A program made the translations under genes and the position numbers. Under the pieces are notes generated by a model. It saw only the letters and a list, made by a program, of their open reading frames with translations, was not told the DNA's origin and ran no database searches. A stretch of 64,000 nt of DNA from Zoogloea sp. (GTDB taxonomy: Bacteria > Pseudomonadota > Gammaproteobacteria > Burkholderiales > Rhodocyclaceae). Of this stretch, positions 56,557 to 64,000 are shown piece after piece. How positions within the stretch are numbered: position 1 is the first letter of the stretch; each line of letters starts with the position of its first letter. Location of the stretch: positions 88,111 through 152,110 of the forward strand of contig NZ_JAQVCN010000006.1 in NCBI RefSeq assembly GCF_028689785.1, written 5' to 3'.

Positions 56557-56967
56557 TCAATCATAAAGACCCGAACGCTCTCCCGGGCTTAGCTTTCTGC
56601 AAGACAAATACTGCTTTACAACCAGCTCACGAGGATACTTTCCAAGATGTCCAAATTTCCCTACAGAGCTCAGCTTTCCGACGACCTCAACAAACAGAAT
56701 CGGCGTCCCTCCGCTGGCCTTCTCAGCCTGTTCAACACAAGTGGGGAGTTTATCCAGCCACCAGCGCTCCTTGCTACCAACAGGTGAAAACCTGCTCTCC
56801 TCAAAGCCATAGGCATAGTATCCAGAAAAAATATCTTCCTCATCTCTGGCATGCAAATAGCCCGAAAAAAGAAAGAGCAACATAAAAACTGCACCGCACT
56901 GGCGGCGCCAAGACACCCGCCCCCAACTGCCCTGACATAGCAATGAGAAGCTCGTAAAACCGCTCAT
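56557..56967 (-). CDS. Hypothetical exported protein
   Basis: 136 residues from the ATG at 56967 (GGTGAG just upstream). A long N-terminal hydrophobic segment (AVFMLLFLFSGYLHA) points to export; the mature part is short and Cys/Lys rich (DKLPTCVEQAEKASGG, KQYLSCRKLSPGERSG). An internal ATG at 56883 would give a shorter signal-peptide form. No family recognised. Confidence 0.4.
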   Translation of the reverse strand: MSGFTSFSLLCQGSWGRVSWRRQCGAVFMLLFLFSGYLHARDEEDIFSGYYAYGFEESRFSPVGSKERWWLDKLPTCVEQAEKASGGTPILFVEVVGKLSSVGKFGHLGKYPRELVVKQYLSCRKLSPGERSGLYD

Positions 56968-57147
56968 ATCTCACCCCCAAAATCTTATTCACTTACACCC
57001 AACACCAAGCTGGTACGAGTACTTTATGTTTTTCTGAAGACCCACGATCGTGTACTCAAGCGCTTGCGCATACGCAACAGCATGAATAGCTACCGCGCGA
57101 ATGAAACCATCTTCCCTCAAGGAAAATCTGGATGGGCGCTCGGAGGC

Positions 57148-57387
57148 TCAGACATCAAACTCATTTCGCCACCCCTGAAGAATGCGCTCGATGAGTAACG
57201 CGTCATTCAAGACTCCACGGACCGGCAGGTGTTCCATCCCGGGCTGCAGGTTGCCGATCAACCACTTCCGCTCACCGTCCCAAAGCCAATAAGGCCCATG
57301 ACCACCCTTCGTTCTGACGCTAGGGAGACGCTGATTAAATCGGCTTTTGTCGAACTGGTTGTTTGCAACTTGTTGATTTTTCAACAC
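57148..57387 (-). pseudogene. Gene fragment with 5' end supplied by a MITE-like element
   Basis: The 79-residue frame starts inside the 57324-57422 element; only the part below 57323 (from VRTKGGHGPYWLWDGERKW) is native. The native part keeps reasonable codon use and Trp-rich signature but no start. Probably the remnant of a larger accessory gene cut by the insertion. Confidence 0.45.
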
Positions 57388-57422
57388 GGGGAAAGCCGGA
57401 TTTGGATTAAATCAGTGCTTCC
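57324..57422. mobile_element. MITE-like element (~99 bp)
   Basis: Imperfect inverted ends: GGAGACGCTGATTAAATC at 57324-57341 and GATTAAATCAGTGCTTCC at 57405-57422 (inverse complement GGAAGCACTGATTTAATC). The interior is non-coding. The ends resemble IS5-family type tips. Left flank CTAG overlaps by one base; no clear target duplication. Confidence 0.5.
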
Positions 57423-57570
57423 TCAGCTCGAAATAATGAAAACTTCTTGAAATGCGCCGGGATTGTTTCACTTGCAACCACAGTCACCACTCTCCGATTA
57501 CACGAAGCCCCCAACAAAAAGAAGGCATCAAACTGACTCGACTGGCTGATGATAAACCAGAAAATCTCCA

Positions 57571-58020
57571 CTACCACTTTGGAAAAAAAGTAGCTTCCAA
57601 CGTTGGCGGCCAGTTCCTCTTTGGATTATCCAAATCCCTTATAAAATCCTTTGCCATCCCTGCAGTTTTTTTGTCGCAAAGCTCAATACACCTTTTAAAC
57701 AAGTATTTTGCTCGACGCTGATGTTTGGGATCTGGACTGGTACTTAGAAAATAGCCAAGAGAATAATACGCATCCACGCTGCCATTTTCTATAGCGATCA
57801 TTCCCCACAAGATAGCCCCACGATAGTCATTGACATAGGCATAGTGCCTAGACAAAGAAATCCCCGCCTCAGCATCACCATCCAATGCCTTAACCTGAAA
57901 CTCATTAACCACTTTCTCGCTCAGAAACCAATTCTGCAATGCAGCCTCGCATCCTTGGGGGGACGCAGCCGCAAGCAAGAAAGCACAACAGCCCCCGAGT
58001 CTAAACAACGAAATCACCAT
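57571..58020 (-). CDS. Sel1-like repeat hypothetical protein
   Basis: 149 residues with a signal peptide (about 1-26, AAASPQGCEA). The middle has two to three degenerate alpha-helical Sel1/TPR-like turns: LDGDAEAGISLSRHYAYVNDYRGAILWGMIAI, GSVDAYYSLGYFLSTS, and RRAKYLFKRCIELC. Such proteins often act as exported scaffold or immunity factors. Accessory region, minus strand. Confidence 0.55.
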   Translation of the reverse strand: MVISLFRLGGCCAFLLAAASPQGCEAALQNWFLSEKVVNEFQVKALDGDAEAGISLSRHYAYVNDYRGAILWGMIAIENGSVDAYYSLGYFLSTSPDPKHQRRAKYLFKRCIELCDKKTAGMAKDFIRDLDNPKRNWPPTLEATFFPKW

Positions 58021-58062
58021 ACCAGACCTCCAATCATTAAAAGGGGGAAACTACACCCCTCA

Positions 58063-58393
58063 TTAGACTACGATAACGCCAGAATCATGCGGGATGGAAA
58101 AGGATTCATAGCCACTATGCTCAACACACGCGAGGAGTTTAGCTTTGTTTGAGAACGTGAGGAGCAATCCTTTGCATGCGGACCACTGTGCGTTGACAAC
58201 TACCCGCCTGCATCTCATTCTTACCAAAGGTGCTCGGTGAGGCATTCGGCGCCTGGATTACAAATCCAGCCTCTACGCTCAGTCTGGTGTCATTGAACAC
58301 CAACCCCACGTGGTGCGCTCCAACTACAAAGGAAAGCACTTCCTGCCCATGCATTGGCGAAAGGTCTATGTCAGCAGGAAGATCATCACGCAT
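58063..58393 (-). pseudogene. DUF6188-like gene with single-base frameshift
   Basis: The N-terminal part (MRDDLPADIDLSPMHGQEVLSF, VFNDTRLSVEAGF) ends abruptly at KQS in one frame, while the neighbouring frame gives the expected C-terminus: LLLTFSNKAKLLACVEHSGYESFSI. One extra base in GCAGGCGGGTAGTT at about 58206-58212 splits it. Removing it gives QRVVVNAQWSACKG. Accessory cluster gene. Confidence 0.65.
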
Positions 58394-58468
58394 AATTGAC
58401 TAGCGCTACTTAGCAGGCAGCGGCTATTACCGCACAGCCCAGTTCAGCGGGTTTTCAGAGGGCAATCC

Positions 58469-58862
58469 TTACCCTAACAACTGAAGAATTTCATTGGCCA
58501 TGCTTTCTAATTGCCCGGCCTCGTATTGAAGCACCACACGAAGATGGCTGTCGTAGTCTTGACCTGCAAGCTCGACGATTAGATCTATGTGCCCAGTTGA
58601 ATCCGACTGAGCCGCGAACGTGACCCTTGCATCAAGATCCTTCCATTCCTTCAGGCCTTTCCATCCCTGCCATTCAGACGCCATTTCACGAAAAATCGTG
58701 CTTGGTGAGCCGACAAAATAGGTTGATGCAGAAGCAATGCATGCAAACCACGGGGTTTTTTGCAGCCACATCAAAGTCTGCTTCGCCATCCCTGCTTTTC
58801 CGGACAAGGGTGATCGCCAATACAGAGCCATCTCTTGGTGACTTAAGTTCCAGATCGGCCAT
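58469..58862 (-). pseudogene. DUF6228-like gene with single-base frameshift
   Basis: The start MADLELKSPRDGSVLAITLVRK at 58862 is in one frame; from about residue 34 onward the sequence continues in the +1 frame: ACIASASTYFVGSPSTIFREMASEWQGWKGLKEW, GHIDLIVELAGQDYDSHLRVVLQYEAGQLESMANEIL. Loss of one A in the A6 run near 58758-58763 restores AAKTPWFACIASA. The C-terminal part fits DUF6228. Starts 11 bases from a decayed attC. Confidence 0.65.
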
Positions 58863-58872
58863 ACGCTGAGCT

Positions 58873-58941
58873 CTCTAAGGTTTGAAACAAGAGGCGGCGC
58901 CTCGCTTACCGGACGACGTGCTAACGATGGATGGGATAGAC
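58873..58941 (-). other. Decayed attC-like site
   Basis: 69-base element between the DUF6228-like gene and the next upstream gene. The outer boxes CTCTAAG and GATAGAC each differ by two bases from GTCTAAC and GTTAGAC; the inside has the CAAAC, GGCGGCGCC, GTCGTCCGG pattern of this attC family. Consistent with a degenerate cassette end. Confidence 0.4.
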
Positions 58942-58957
58942 ATCACCGGCCGGCAGC

Positions 58958-59329
58958 TCATAGGCCGGACTCATCTTGACAAAAATCTATCCCTGCGTAT
59001 TCGGGCCAGTACTCGTGCAGAAAACGTTTGAACTCGTGCCCGTTTTCATCTCGCAAAGATATGAGTGCGGTTTCCGCGAGTGACGTTCCGCCATCCAGGG
59101 TGACCAATACGGAATGAAGTAAACCAGACATCAGCTCAGAGGCTACCTCCAAGAAGGCGTCTGTTGTTCCCGTCTGCTTCAAGCCGTCAGCCAGTTGTAA
59201 CCATGCATTGGCGTTTTCAATCCACACAGCGCTTGGGTTCGCAATGCCCTCAGCCGCTGCGGCTGTCCAGGAAGCCTTTGCTGCTGCGAGATCAAGCAGA
59301 AATGCAATCTCCGATGGGTGTAGTTTCAT
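58958..59329 (-). CDS. Hypothetical cassette protein
   Basis: 123 residues, predicted helical: MKLHPSEIAFLLDLAAAKASWTAAAAEGI, ENANAWLQLADGLKQTG. No family recognised. It starts 12 bases inside the cassette past the attC at 59342-59405, at the place cassette genes usually begin. The in-frame region upstream (LNPSIERTCPGRPS) is attC sequence, not protein. Confidence 0.55.
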   Translation of the reverse strand: MKLHPSEIAFLLDLAAAKASWTAAAAEGIANPSAVWIENANAWLQLADGLKQTGTTDAFLEVASELMSGLLHSVLVTLDGGTSLAETALISLRDENGHEFKRFLHEYWPEYAGIDFCQDESGL

Positions 59330-59341
59330 GCCGTACCTAGT

Positions 59342-59405
59342 GTTTAACCTGGGGGAGTCGTGACTCGGCCTACCCGGACACGTCCTCTCGATGGAAGGGT
59401 TGAGC
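59342..59405 (-). other. attC recombination site
   Basis: 64 bases bounded by GTTTAAC (59342-59348) and GTTGAGC (59399-59405), both fitting RYYYAAC / GTTRRRY and its complement. The inner CTCAACCCTTCCATCGAG-type segment is the same attC family that gives NPSIERT in translation. The stop codon of the DUF2199 gene lies inside it, as for many cassettes. Confidence 0.75.
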
Positions 59406-59912
59406 GTCAACCTCCCCATGTAGTGCTGCCTCTGCAATTTTCTGGACGCGAGCCATTTTTATGCCAAGGCGTTGCTCTACGGAAAGAGGATGAGTGGTTT
59501 TCTCAAGCACAATATTTGGGCGCTCACCAAGCGGCATAGTTTGAAGCTGTATCTTGAGATTCAGCGTTGTTGGTTCATAGGGCAGCGCGTTCTGCAACCA
59601 GCCAAAGTATGGCGGCTCAGTTTCCCTGCCCTCACTTTCCCAAAGCTCACACGTGCGAAGGACGTTCGCTTCGCTCAACGAGACCCAGGCCAACCAGATG
59701 AAGGGGCCGGGCCCGTCGACTACGGGGATGAGAATGCGACCAAGGACAAAGAAGTACTTGCCATCTATCACGCACTGATCCGATGAAAGCTCGCCTCGCT
59801 CTTCTCGCTCTGCTTCTGGTATTGAGTACCAAAGGTCTGGAGCTCTCGGGCCAAAGCACATTGGGAGCTCTTCGTGCTGTTTGCCGCAGGTCGTGCAGAG
59901 ATAGCCGCTCAT
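59370..59912 (-). CDS. DUF2199 family protein
   Basis: 180 residues from MSGYLCTTCGKQHEELPMCFGPRAPDLW, where the CxxC Cys pair and downstream FGPRAP match DUF2199. The middle (VIDGKYFFVLGRILIPV) and the LFPWLAWVSLSEANVL-type block also fit. Function unknown; members occur in accessory cassettes. Its end overlaps the attC at 59342-59405. Confidence 0.75.
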   Translation of the reverse strand: MSGYLCTTCGKQHEELPMCFGPRAPDLWYSIPEAEREERGELSSDQCVIDGKYFFVLGRILIPVVDGPGPFIWLAWVSLSEANVLRTCELWESEGRETEPPYFGWLQNALPYEPTTLNLKIQLQTMPLGERPNIVLEKTTHPLSVEQRLGIKMARVQKIAEAALHGEVDAQPFHREDVSG

Positions 59913-59920
59913 CGTGATGC

Positions 59921-60382
59921 TCAACGAAGAAGGTCGACGGCTTGCCGCGGCCTTAGGCGCCAGAGGAAGACTGCGCCGCACACAAAACCTAGCGGCGTGT
60001 GAAGCGCATAGAGAGCGTTACGGAAGAACGACGCATCTAAAGGAAATTGCATGAAGAACAACGCTCCAACAGAAAGAGCCACAAGAAAGACGATGGGCAA
60101 CGCCGACCTCTGTGGCGACCAGTGGGCGGCAAGTGCTCCAGCGATTACCGATGCACAGAACCCAAAGCTCTGAACAAAGAGCCACTCACCACTGTCAGGC
60201 GGATACGGTCCCGGCTGGGAGCGATAGGGCTCGGAATAGATTGCAGCCCAAACAAAGGGACGAAGAGCCCAATACACCATGCTCAATAGAACCACGGATA
60301 GCGGTTGTGCCACCAATCCGACCAAGACGGCGCGCCAAAAGGACTGAACCTTGGGAGGATGCTTCAGAGAGAGTAATTTCAT
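59921..60382 (-). CDS. Hypothetical four-helix membrane protein
   Basis: 153 residues with four hydrophobic segments (about 14-38, 67-85, 90-108, 118-138). No family recognised. Lies eight bases from the DUF2199 start and 12 bases from the next gene, with no attC between, so these may share one cassette or be separated by decayed sites. Confidence 0.5.
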   Translation of the reverse strand: MKLLSLKHPPKVQSFWRAVLVGLVAQPLSVVLLSMVYWALRPFVWAAIYSEPYRSQPGPYPPDSGEWLFVQSFGFCASVIAGALAAHWSPQRSALPIVFLVALSVGALFFMQFPLDASFFRNALYALHTPLGFVCGAVFLWRLRPRQAVDLLR

Positions 60383-60394
60383 GATGCCCAGCGA

Positions 60395-61138
60395 TCAAAC
60401 TCGACCACAGCCCCTCAGGGCCGGATCGATGACTGGAGCCAATTGTTGGGCAACGAGCAGGCTGCGCAACCCAAGTTCGGTAACGGAATGCTCAATCCAT
60501 TGATCAAGAAGTTCATCTGTTTTGCCAGTCTCTATCGCAGTTAGTAGTGATCTGATGCGCCCGACCTCAATCTCGCACCACTCGCGACCATCCTGCTCAT
60601 ATAGCTTCGCTGCTTTCCTTAAGCAACGCTCTGCTTCTGATAGGCGATGAAGTTTTGCCAGGCAGCACCCTATTTCGAAATTCAGGTGGTGCTCTGAGCC
60701 CCATTGTTCCTTCTCTAACTGGAGGCAGAGCCCGCTGACTGATCCAGTTTTTGAGAAGAACGGTAGTGCCTGAGTCTGAAAGATCTCGACCAGCACGGTC
60801 ATCGAAGCGCTCGCTTCCTGAATACATGCGCCCGGAAACCCGGTCTGCCGCCCCTTAATCCAAAAAATCTGTTGCCAGAATGTACTCGGAGGTGTGTTTC
60901 GAAACAGCCTGCCTCCGGGCCGCAAAGGCAGAGTATCTCGAGGACGAAACAAGCATAAGGAGGCATATTCGATGCCAAACCATCGGTTGCCGCGCCTCGA
61001 AAGGTCGACCATGACTACCTGAAGCACGTCTTCCACAACCTTGGCAAAAATGCGGTTTGTGAATCGATAAAAACCGAATGACGTCAGTAACGGCATCAAG
61101 ATCGACGACGTTGCGCTTGAAATAGGGTCACTTCGCAT
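60395..61138 (-). CDS. DUF4304-like protein
   Basis: 247 residues from MRSDPISSATSSILMPLL. N-terminal pattern LTSFGFYRFTNRIFAKVVEDVLQVVMVDLSRRGNRWFGIEYASLC resembles DUF4304; the C-terminal half is helical and Leu-rich (IGCCLAKLHRLSEAERCLRKAAKLYEQ). DUF4304 genes are common in toxin-immunity and cassette contexts. A GTG start at 61180 is in frame. Candidate attC lies upstream at 61156-61231. Confidence 0.55.
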   Translation of the reverse strand: MRSDPISSATSSILMPLLTSFGFYRFTNRIFAKVVEDVLQVVMVDLSRRGNRWFGIEYASLCLFRPRDTLPLRPGGRLFRNTPPSTFWQQIFWIKGRQTGFPGACIQEASASMTVLVEIFQTQALPFFSKTGSVSGLCLQLEKEQWGSEHHLNFEIGCCLAKLHRLSEAERCLRKAAKLYEQDGREWCEIEVGRIRSLLTAIETGKTDELLDQWIEHSVTELGLRSLLVAQQLAPVIDPALRGCGRV

Positions 61139-61155
61139 AGGAGGAATCAGAGCTT

Positions 61156-61231
61156 GTCGAACGTGAAGCCAAGGGCGCACCGAGGACTTGCCCCAGCGCC
61201 CGAAAGGACGCGAACTTGAGAAAGGTTAGAG
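61156..61231 (-). other. Candidate degenerate attC
   Basis: 76 bases bounded by GTCGAAC (61156-61162) and GTTAGAG (61225-61231), each one base off the attC consensus. It contains a central GGGCGC/GCGCCC arm pair. The stop codon of the upstream gene fragment falls in the box, as in other cassettes. Support is moderate. Confidence 0.4.
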
Positions 61232-61591
61232 CGCATCGACGTAAGCCTGCTGTACTGCAAACCAAGTATCGGGGAAGGGCTCAAAGTCTCGTTCGTCGTC
61301 AGATGAGAAAATTCCATATTCAACTACTGAGTAATAGTACTGCATCGCTTCAAGGCGCGAATTAGCCCAAAAAACTAGAAAACATATGCTACCTGACTCA
61401 AGCAGCTCGCGTGCTGGATCACCTGCTGGGCCAAAATCGAGGCATGCGGGAAGTAGTTGGCCCTGATAATCGGGGCACAGCCATATTTCGAACAAATAGC
61501 CAGGAAGCGATCGCATAGATCTAACTACGCTGTAGAAAAACCCCATTTCGGGGGAATAGGTTTCGTCCGGCCGGTGTCGGCTTGAATTCAT
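61226..61591 (-). pseudogene. Truncated hypothetical gene with 5' end supplied by the IS
   Basis: The frame begins in the insertion sequence (61529-61591 encode MNSSRHRPDETYSPEMGFFYS) and continues into native sequence (VVRSMRSLPGYLFEIWLCPDYQGQLL). About 100 native residues remain, DUF-like and acidic. The ATG in native sequence (MRSLPGYL) might serve a shortened protein. The IS insertion probably removed the original start. Confidence 0.5.
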
Positions 61592-63287
61592 ATTTCATCA
61601 TCCCGCCTCTTTCAGCCCGATCCGTTCATCTCGCCGTTCCTTCTCGCCGCATTCACGCTTTCAAGGGCATTCCTGGCGCCTCTCTCCGCTTCATTCCCCA
61701 TAGCCATGGTGCGCCAGCTTCTCGATGTTGTGCATCATGCAATAGAGCTTCCACTGCCCATCCACCTTCGCCCGGCCCCGCAGGGTGAAGGGGGTGAGCC
61801 GTTTGTTGTGGCGCAGGTTGCCGAACACCGGTTCCACCGTCGCAAAGCGGGCCGCAATCATGTGCTTGCCGGCGGCCGAGTCGATCTTTGCTTTCATCTG
61901 ATCGGTATGGCTTTGCTGGCCTGCGCGCTTGCCCTGGAAGAAGGCGACTTGCCGGGCCTTGGTGGTGTCGGGTTTGCGCAGGCACTGCTGGCGCAGCGGG
62001 CAGGGCATGCAGTCCCGCTCGGCCCCGCGGAATTTCATCGCGGCGTAGCCGTTGAGAGTGCAGTCCTTGCCGTTGCCGTAGAGGCGTTTGCCGGCCGGGC
62101 AAATGCAATGACTGCGGTCCTCGGCCAGTTGGAAGTCGGCCGGGGTGAAGCGGGCAGCCTTCTTATCCTTGGGGCTCTTGTCCCACAGGGGGTCGGGCTT
62201 GGCTTTGTGTTTGGCCTGCTCGGCGTAGCGGGGGTCGCGGTGGCGATAGCCGTTGTCGCAGATATAGGCATCGACCTGACTTTCGGCAAGTTTCGCCAGG
62301 TTCGCTTCCGAGTGGTAGCCGGCATCGGCGCAGAGCACCGTTTCTGTCTTGCGCCAGACGGCGGTGGCCTCGACCACGGGGAGCAACAGTTCTTGCTCCG
62401 AGCCGGTGCCATGGGCCTGGGCGTCGAGGATGATCTGGGCCTGGTCATCCACGGCGGCGACGCCGGTGTAGCCCTGGATCACGCCCTTGCCGGCGGCCAT
62501 CTTGGCCGACTCGTTATCGGTTCGGTTGCTGAGCCGGGTGCTGCCCTTGCTGCCCTGGCGATCTGCCGGGTGCTCGGCCAGCCACTGGCGGATCTGGGCG
62601 GCTTCGCGACTGAGGCGCTCCCGCGTGTGGGTGGCACGCGCTTCGTCCGCTTCGGTCGGGAGGGCATCGGCGGCCACCTGGCGCTCCATCATGGCCTTGA
62701 CGGCGGCTTCCATCTTCGCCGCCTGCCGCTCGAAGTCGGCCCGCGTACCGCTCTTTTCCTTGGAAGCGTTCGAGGGCAGCTTGATGCCGTCGATGGCGAA
62801 GAGCGCCCGCCCGATCAGCTTCTGGCGGTCACACACCACCAGCACCTGGGCGAAGAGCCGGGCCACCTCGTCACCGAGTTCCGAAACGAAGGCGGCCAGC
62901 GCGGTGAAGTGCGGGCACGAGTCGCCTGAGACGGCCATGAAGAGGACGTTGTGTCGACAGGCCGCCTCAATGCTGCGGGAACTGACGAGACCCCGCGAAT
63001 AGGCGAGCAGGACGATCTTGAGGAGCACGGCCGGATCGAAGGCGGGGGCACCCCCTGCATCGTTACGAAAGCGCGAACGCAGGGCGGAGAGATCGAGTTC
63101 CTTATCGACCAGATGGCACAGGGCGAACTCGAAGGAACCGGGCAGAACCTGGCGCTGGAAATCCACCGGAATCATCTTCAAACCGTAATCGGGGGTCTTG
63201 AAGCGGGGCATTGGGGAGTTCCGGAGATGGGATGTCCAATTATACCGAAGGCATTCGGTGGGCGGTGGGAGAAGGTTTTTCTACAGC
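61529..63287. mobile_element. IS1182-family insertion sequence
   Basis: Terminal inverted repeats GCTGTAGAAAAACC (61529-61542) and GGTTTTTCTACAGC (63274-63287) match perfectly over 14 bases. One transposase gene fills the interior. Flanks: TAGATCTAAC at 61516-61525 and TAGAGCTAAC at 63295-63304 are nearly identical, but a true target duplication is not certain. Confidence 0.85.
61691..63211 (-). CDS. IS1182 family transposase
   Basis: 506 residues, DDE type. N-terminal domain MPRFKTPDYGLKMIPVDFQRQVLPGSFEF, then LAYSRGLVSSRSIEAACRHNVLFMAVSGD, DGIKLPSNASKEKSGT, acidic VLCADAGYHSEANL, and C-terminal CPAGKRLYGNGKDC, CPLRQQCLRKP zinc-ribbon-like Cys pairs with VEPVFGNLRHNKRLTPFTLRGRAKVDGQW. Full length, no frameshift, so the element may be active. 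Confidence 0.93.
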   Translation of the reverse strand: MPRFKTPDYGLKMIPVDFQRQVLPGSFEFALCHLVDKELDLSALRSRFRNDAGGAPAFDPAVLLKIVLLAYSRGLVSSRSIEAACRHNVLFMAVSGDSCPHFTALAAFVSELGDEVARLFAQVLVVCDRQKLIGRALFAIDGIKLPSNASKEKSGTRADFERQAAKMEAAVKAMMERQVAADALPTEADEARATHTRERLSREAAQIRQWLAEHPADRQGSKGSTRLSNRTDNESAKMAAGKGVIQGYTGVAAVDDQAQIILDAQAHGTGSEQELLLPVVEATAVWRKTETVLCADAGYHSEANLAKLAESQVDAYICDNGYRHRDPRYAEQAKHKAKPDPLWDKSPKDKKAARFTPADFQLAEDRSHCICPAGKRLYGNGKDCTLNGYAAMKFRGAERDCMPCPLRQQCLRKPDTTKARQVAFFQGKRAGQQSHTDQMKAKIDSAAGKHMIAARFATVEPVFGNLRHNKRLTPFTLRGRAKVDGQWKLYCMMHNIEKLAHHGYGE

Positions 63288-63373
63288 CTCAACGTAGAGC
63301 TAACCAGCGCTGCGCGGCTTTATCGCGCAGCGTCCAGCGACCGAAGGGAGCGAGGTTGAGCGCCGTGTTGGGC
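63288..63373 (+). other. Partial attC-like site next to the IS
   Basis: The right box GTTGGGC (63367-63373) fits GTTRRRY and the CGCTGCGCG / CGCGCAGCG hairpin is present, but the left box is missing or degraded (CTCAAC only) where the IS ends. Consistent with the IS having inserted in or beside an attC. Confidence 0.4.
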
Positions 63374-63448
63374 GCTTTAGGCAGCTTGACGCGCCAGAAA
63401 CATAGGTTGTAGAATTCAATTACTTTAATAACCTTCAAGGGCGCCCTT

Positions 63449-63799
63449 ATGAGTGACGATCTCATTGTTAACGACGATAAATCGAAACATCCATTACCCG
63501 CTGCGTTCGAGCGCCTCGGCATAAAAAATGTGAAGCCCTCTGACGAGCTTACGCTTGTACTGCGGAATGGGATTCTGGAGGCAAGCGTTAAGCGTAAATC
63601 AGGGCTGACCCAGACAGCTACGATGCATGTAGGTAGTGGTGGCTTTAAGGCTATGACAGAGTTTGATCCACTAGCAATGCAAAAAGATGAGCGTGACGCG
63701 CTTATTCGGGCGAAATATTCAAAAGGTGAAAGACAGAGTGCCTTGGCCAAAACTTTTGGCATGTCACAGGCGATGATTTCGAAGATCGTTCGTGATTGA
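63449..63799 (+). CDS. Cassette-borne HTH protein, antitoxin-like
   Basis: 116 residues. The N-terminal half (LPAAFERLGIKNVKPSDELTLVLRNGILEASVKRK) has an AbrB-like beta pattern; the C-terminal (RDALIRAKYSKGERQSALAKTFGMSQAMISKIVRD) is a homeodomain/resolvase-type HTH. Looks like a DNA-binding antitoxin or transcription factor. Good Shine-Dalgarno AAGGGCG. The following attC marks it as an integron cassette. Confidence 0.65.
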   Translation: MSDDLIVNDDKSKHPLPAAFERLGIKNVKPSDELTLVLRNGILEASVKRKSGLTQTATMHVGSGGFKAMTEFDPLAMQKDERDALIRAKYSKGERQSALAKTFGMSQAMISKIVRD

Positions 63800-63813
63800 T
63801 GGTTCAATTTGCC

Positions 63814-63880
63814 GCCCAACGTTTGAATTCACCGGCCTGCGCGGCTTTTCGCGCAGGTCCGGTGGAATGATGGGTTGGAC
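63814..63880 (+). other. attC recombination site
   Basis: 67 bases bounded by GCCCAAC (63814-63820, RYYYAAC) and GTTGGAC (63874-63880, GTTRRRY). Inner arms pair: CACCGG/CCGGTG, CTGCGCG/CGCGCAG with a short GCTTTT loop. 15 bases after the cassette gene's stop. Best-formed attC in the window. Confidence 0.85.
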
Positions 63881-63990
63881 GAAGCCGCTCCGCGGAGAAA
63901 GCCCTCTCCGCCCGCGCACGATTTACTGTGTGATCTCACGCCCTCGCTCATGAGGGGTGATTCTGCACAACATCGTGAGGATAGGCCAGC

Positions 63991-64000
63991 ATGAACACAG
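63991..64000 (+). CDS. Possible start of the next cassette gene
   Basis: ATG at 63991 with GAGGATAG about 12 bases upstream; only Met-Asn-Thr is inside the window. Position after the attC fits a cassette gene. Support is slight. Confidence 0.25.

Noticed and set aside
59919..59990. attC between the DUF2199 gene and the membrane protein
   Set aside because: GTTGAGC is present but the partner box reads GCCTAAG and the arms do not pair.
61516..63304. Target-site duplication TAGAkCTAAC around the IS
   Set aside because: The copies differ by one base and stand 3 and 7 bases from the IS ends, so it is not a proper duplication.

Overview
This is a high-GC, gene-dense chromosomal window from a betaproteobacterium, most likely of the Rhodocyclaceae/Azospira-Thauera type. 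The inference rests on gene order (ribE-ribBX-ribH-nusB-thiL-pgpA-pncC-recA-recX, lptB-rpoN-hpf-ptsN-hprK, dacC-ybeD-lipB-lipA), strong codon bias and PQQ-linked alcohol metabolism. No rRNA, tRNA or CRISPR array was seen.

Layout. 1-1.7 kb: end of a CheB-CheR chemotaxis fusion leaving the window, a small secreted peptide and a CBS protein. 1.8-12.6 kb: a long + strand housekeeping run for riboflavin synthesis, thiamine and phospholipid steps, recA/recX with a LexA-like box, then lptB, sigma-54 (rpoN), ribosome hibernation and the nitrogen PTS (ptsN, hprK). 13-28.4 kb: mixed-strand functions including FHA/cyclase-like protein, ttcA, pteridine reductase, MidA methyltransferase, a PBP1C-like protein with a ruined transpeptidase site, cca, Slt, and a divergent pair oxyR / lipid-anchored HtrA protease with an OxyR-type half-site between them. 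28.5-37 kb: a TonB receptor and a minus-strand heavy-metal RND operon (small CzcI-like protein, outer membrane channel, adaptor, pump) closed by a PII-family protein. 37-41.7 kb: cell wall and lipoate genes, NUDIX and PPK2. 41.8-44.8 kb: PhoD phosphatase and a LysR regulator.

44.8-52.7 kb is the most interesting metabolic unit: a divergent AcoR-like sigma-54 activator faces a consensus -24/-12 promoter (TGGCAC-N5-TTGC) that drives Rieske protein - PQQ alcohol dehydrogenase (with the Asp-x-Asp lanthanide signature) - outer membrane channel - DUF1097 membrane protein - AldA-type aldehyde dehydrogenase, ended by a strong terminator. No cytochrome c gene is present in the unit, so the Rieske protein is the candidate electron acceptor.

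52.8-55.5 kb holds small minus-strand genes (two membrane proteins, two VOC proteins, ABM, DinB). 55.6-64 kb is an accessory zone of lower GC: single small minus-strand genes of unknown or DUF type, several attC-like sites in different states of decay, a MITE-like element and a complete IS1182-type insertion sequence, then a + strand gene cassette with a well-formed attC. No integrase is in view, so this looks like a cluster of attC sites lacking an integrase (CALIN), or the edge of an integron. Two cassette genes (DUF6188- and DUF6228-like) carry single-base frameshifts, and two others have been cut at the 5' end by mobile elements that supply a new start codon.
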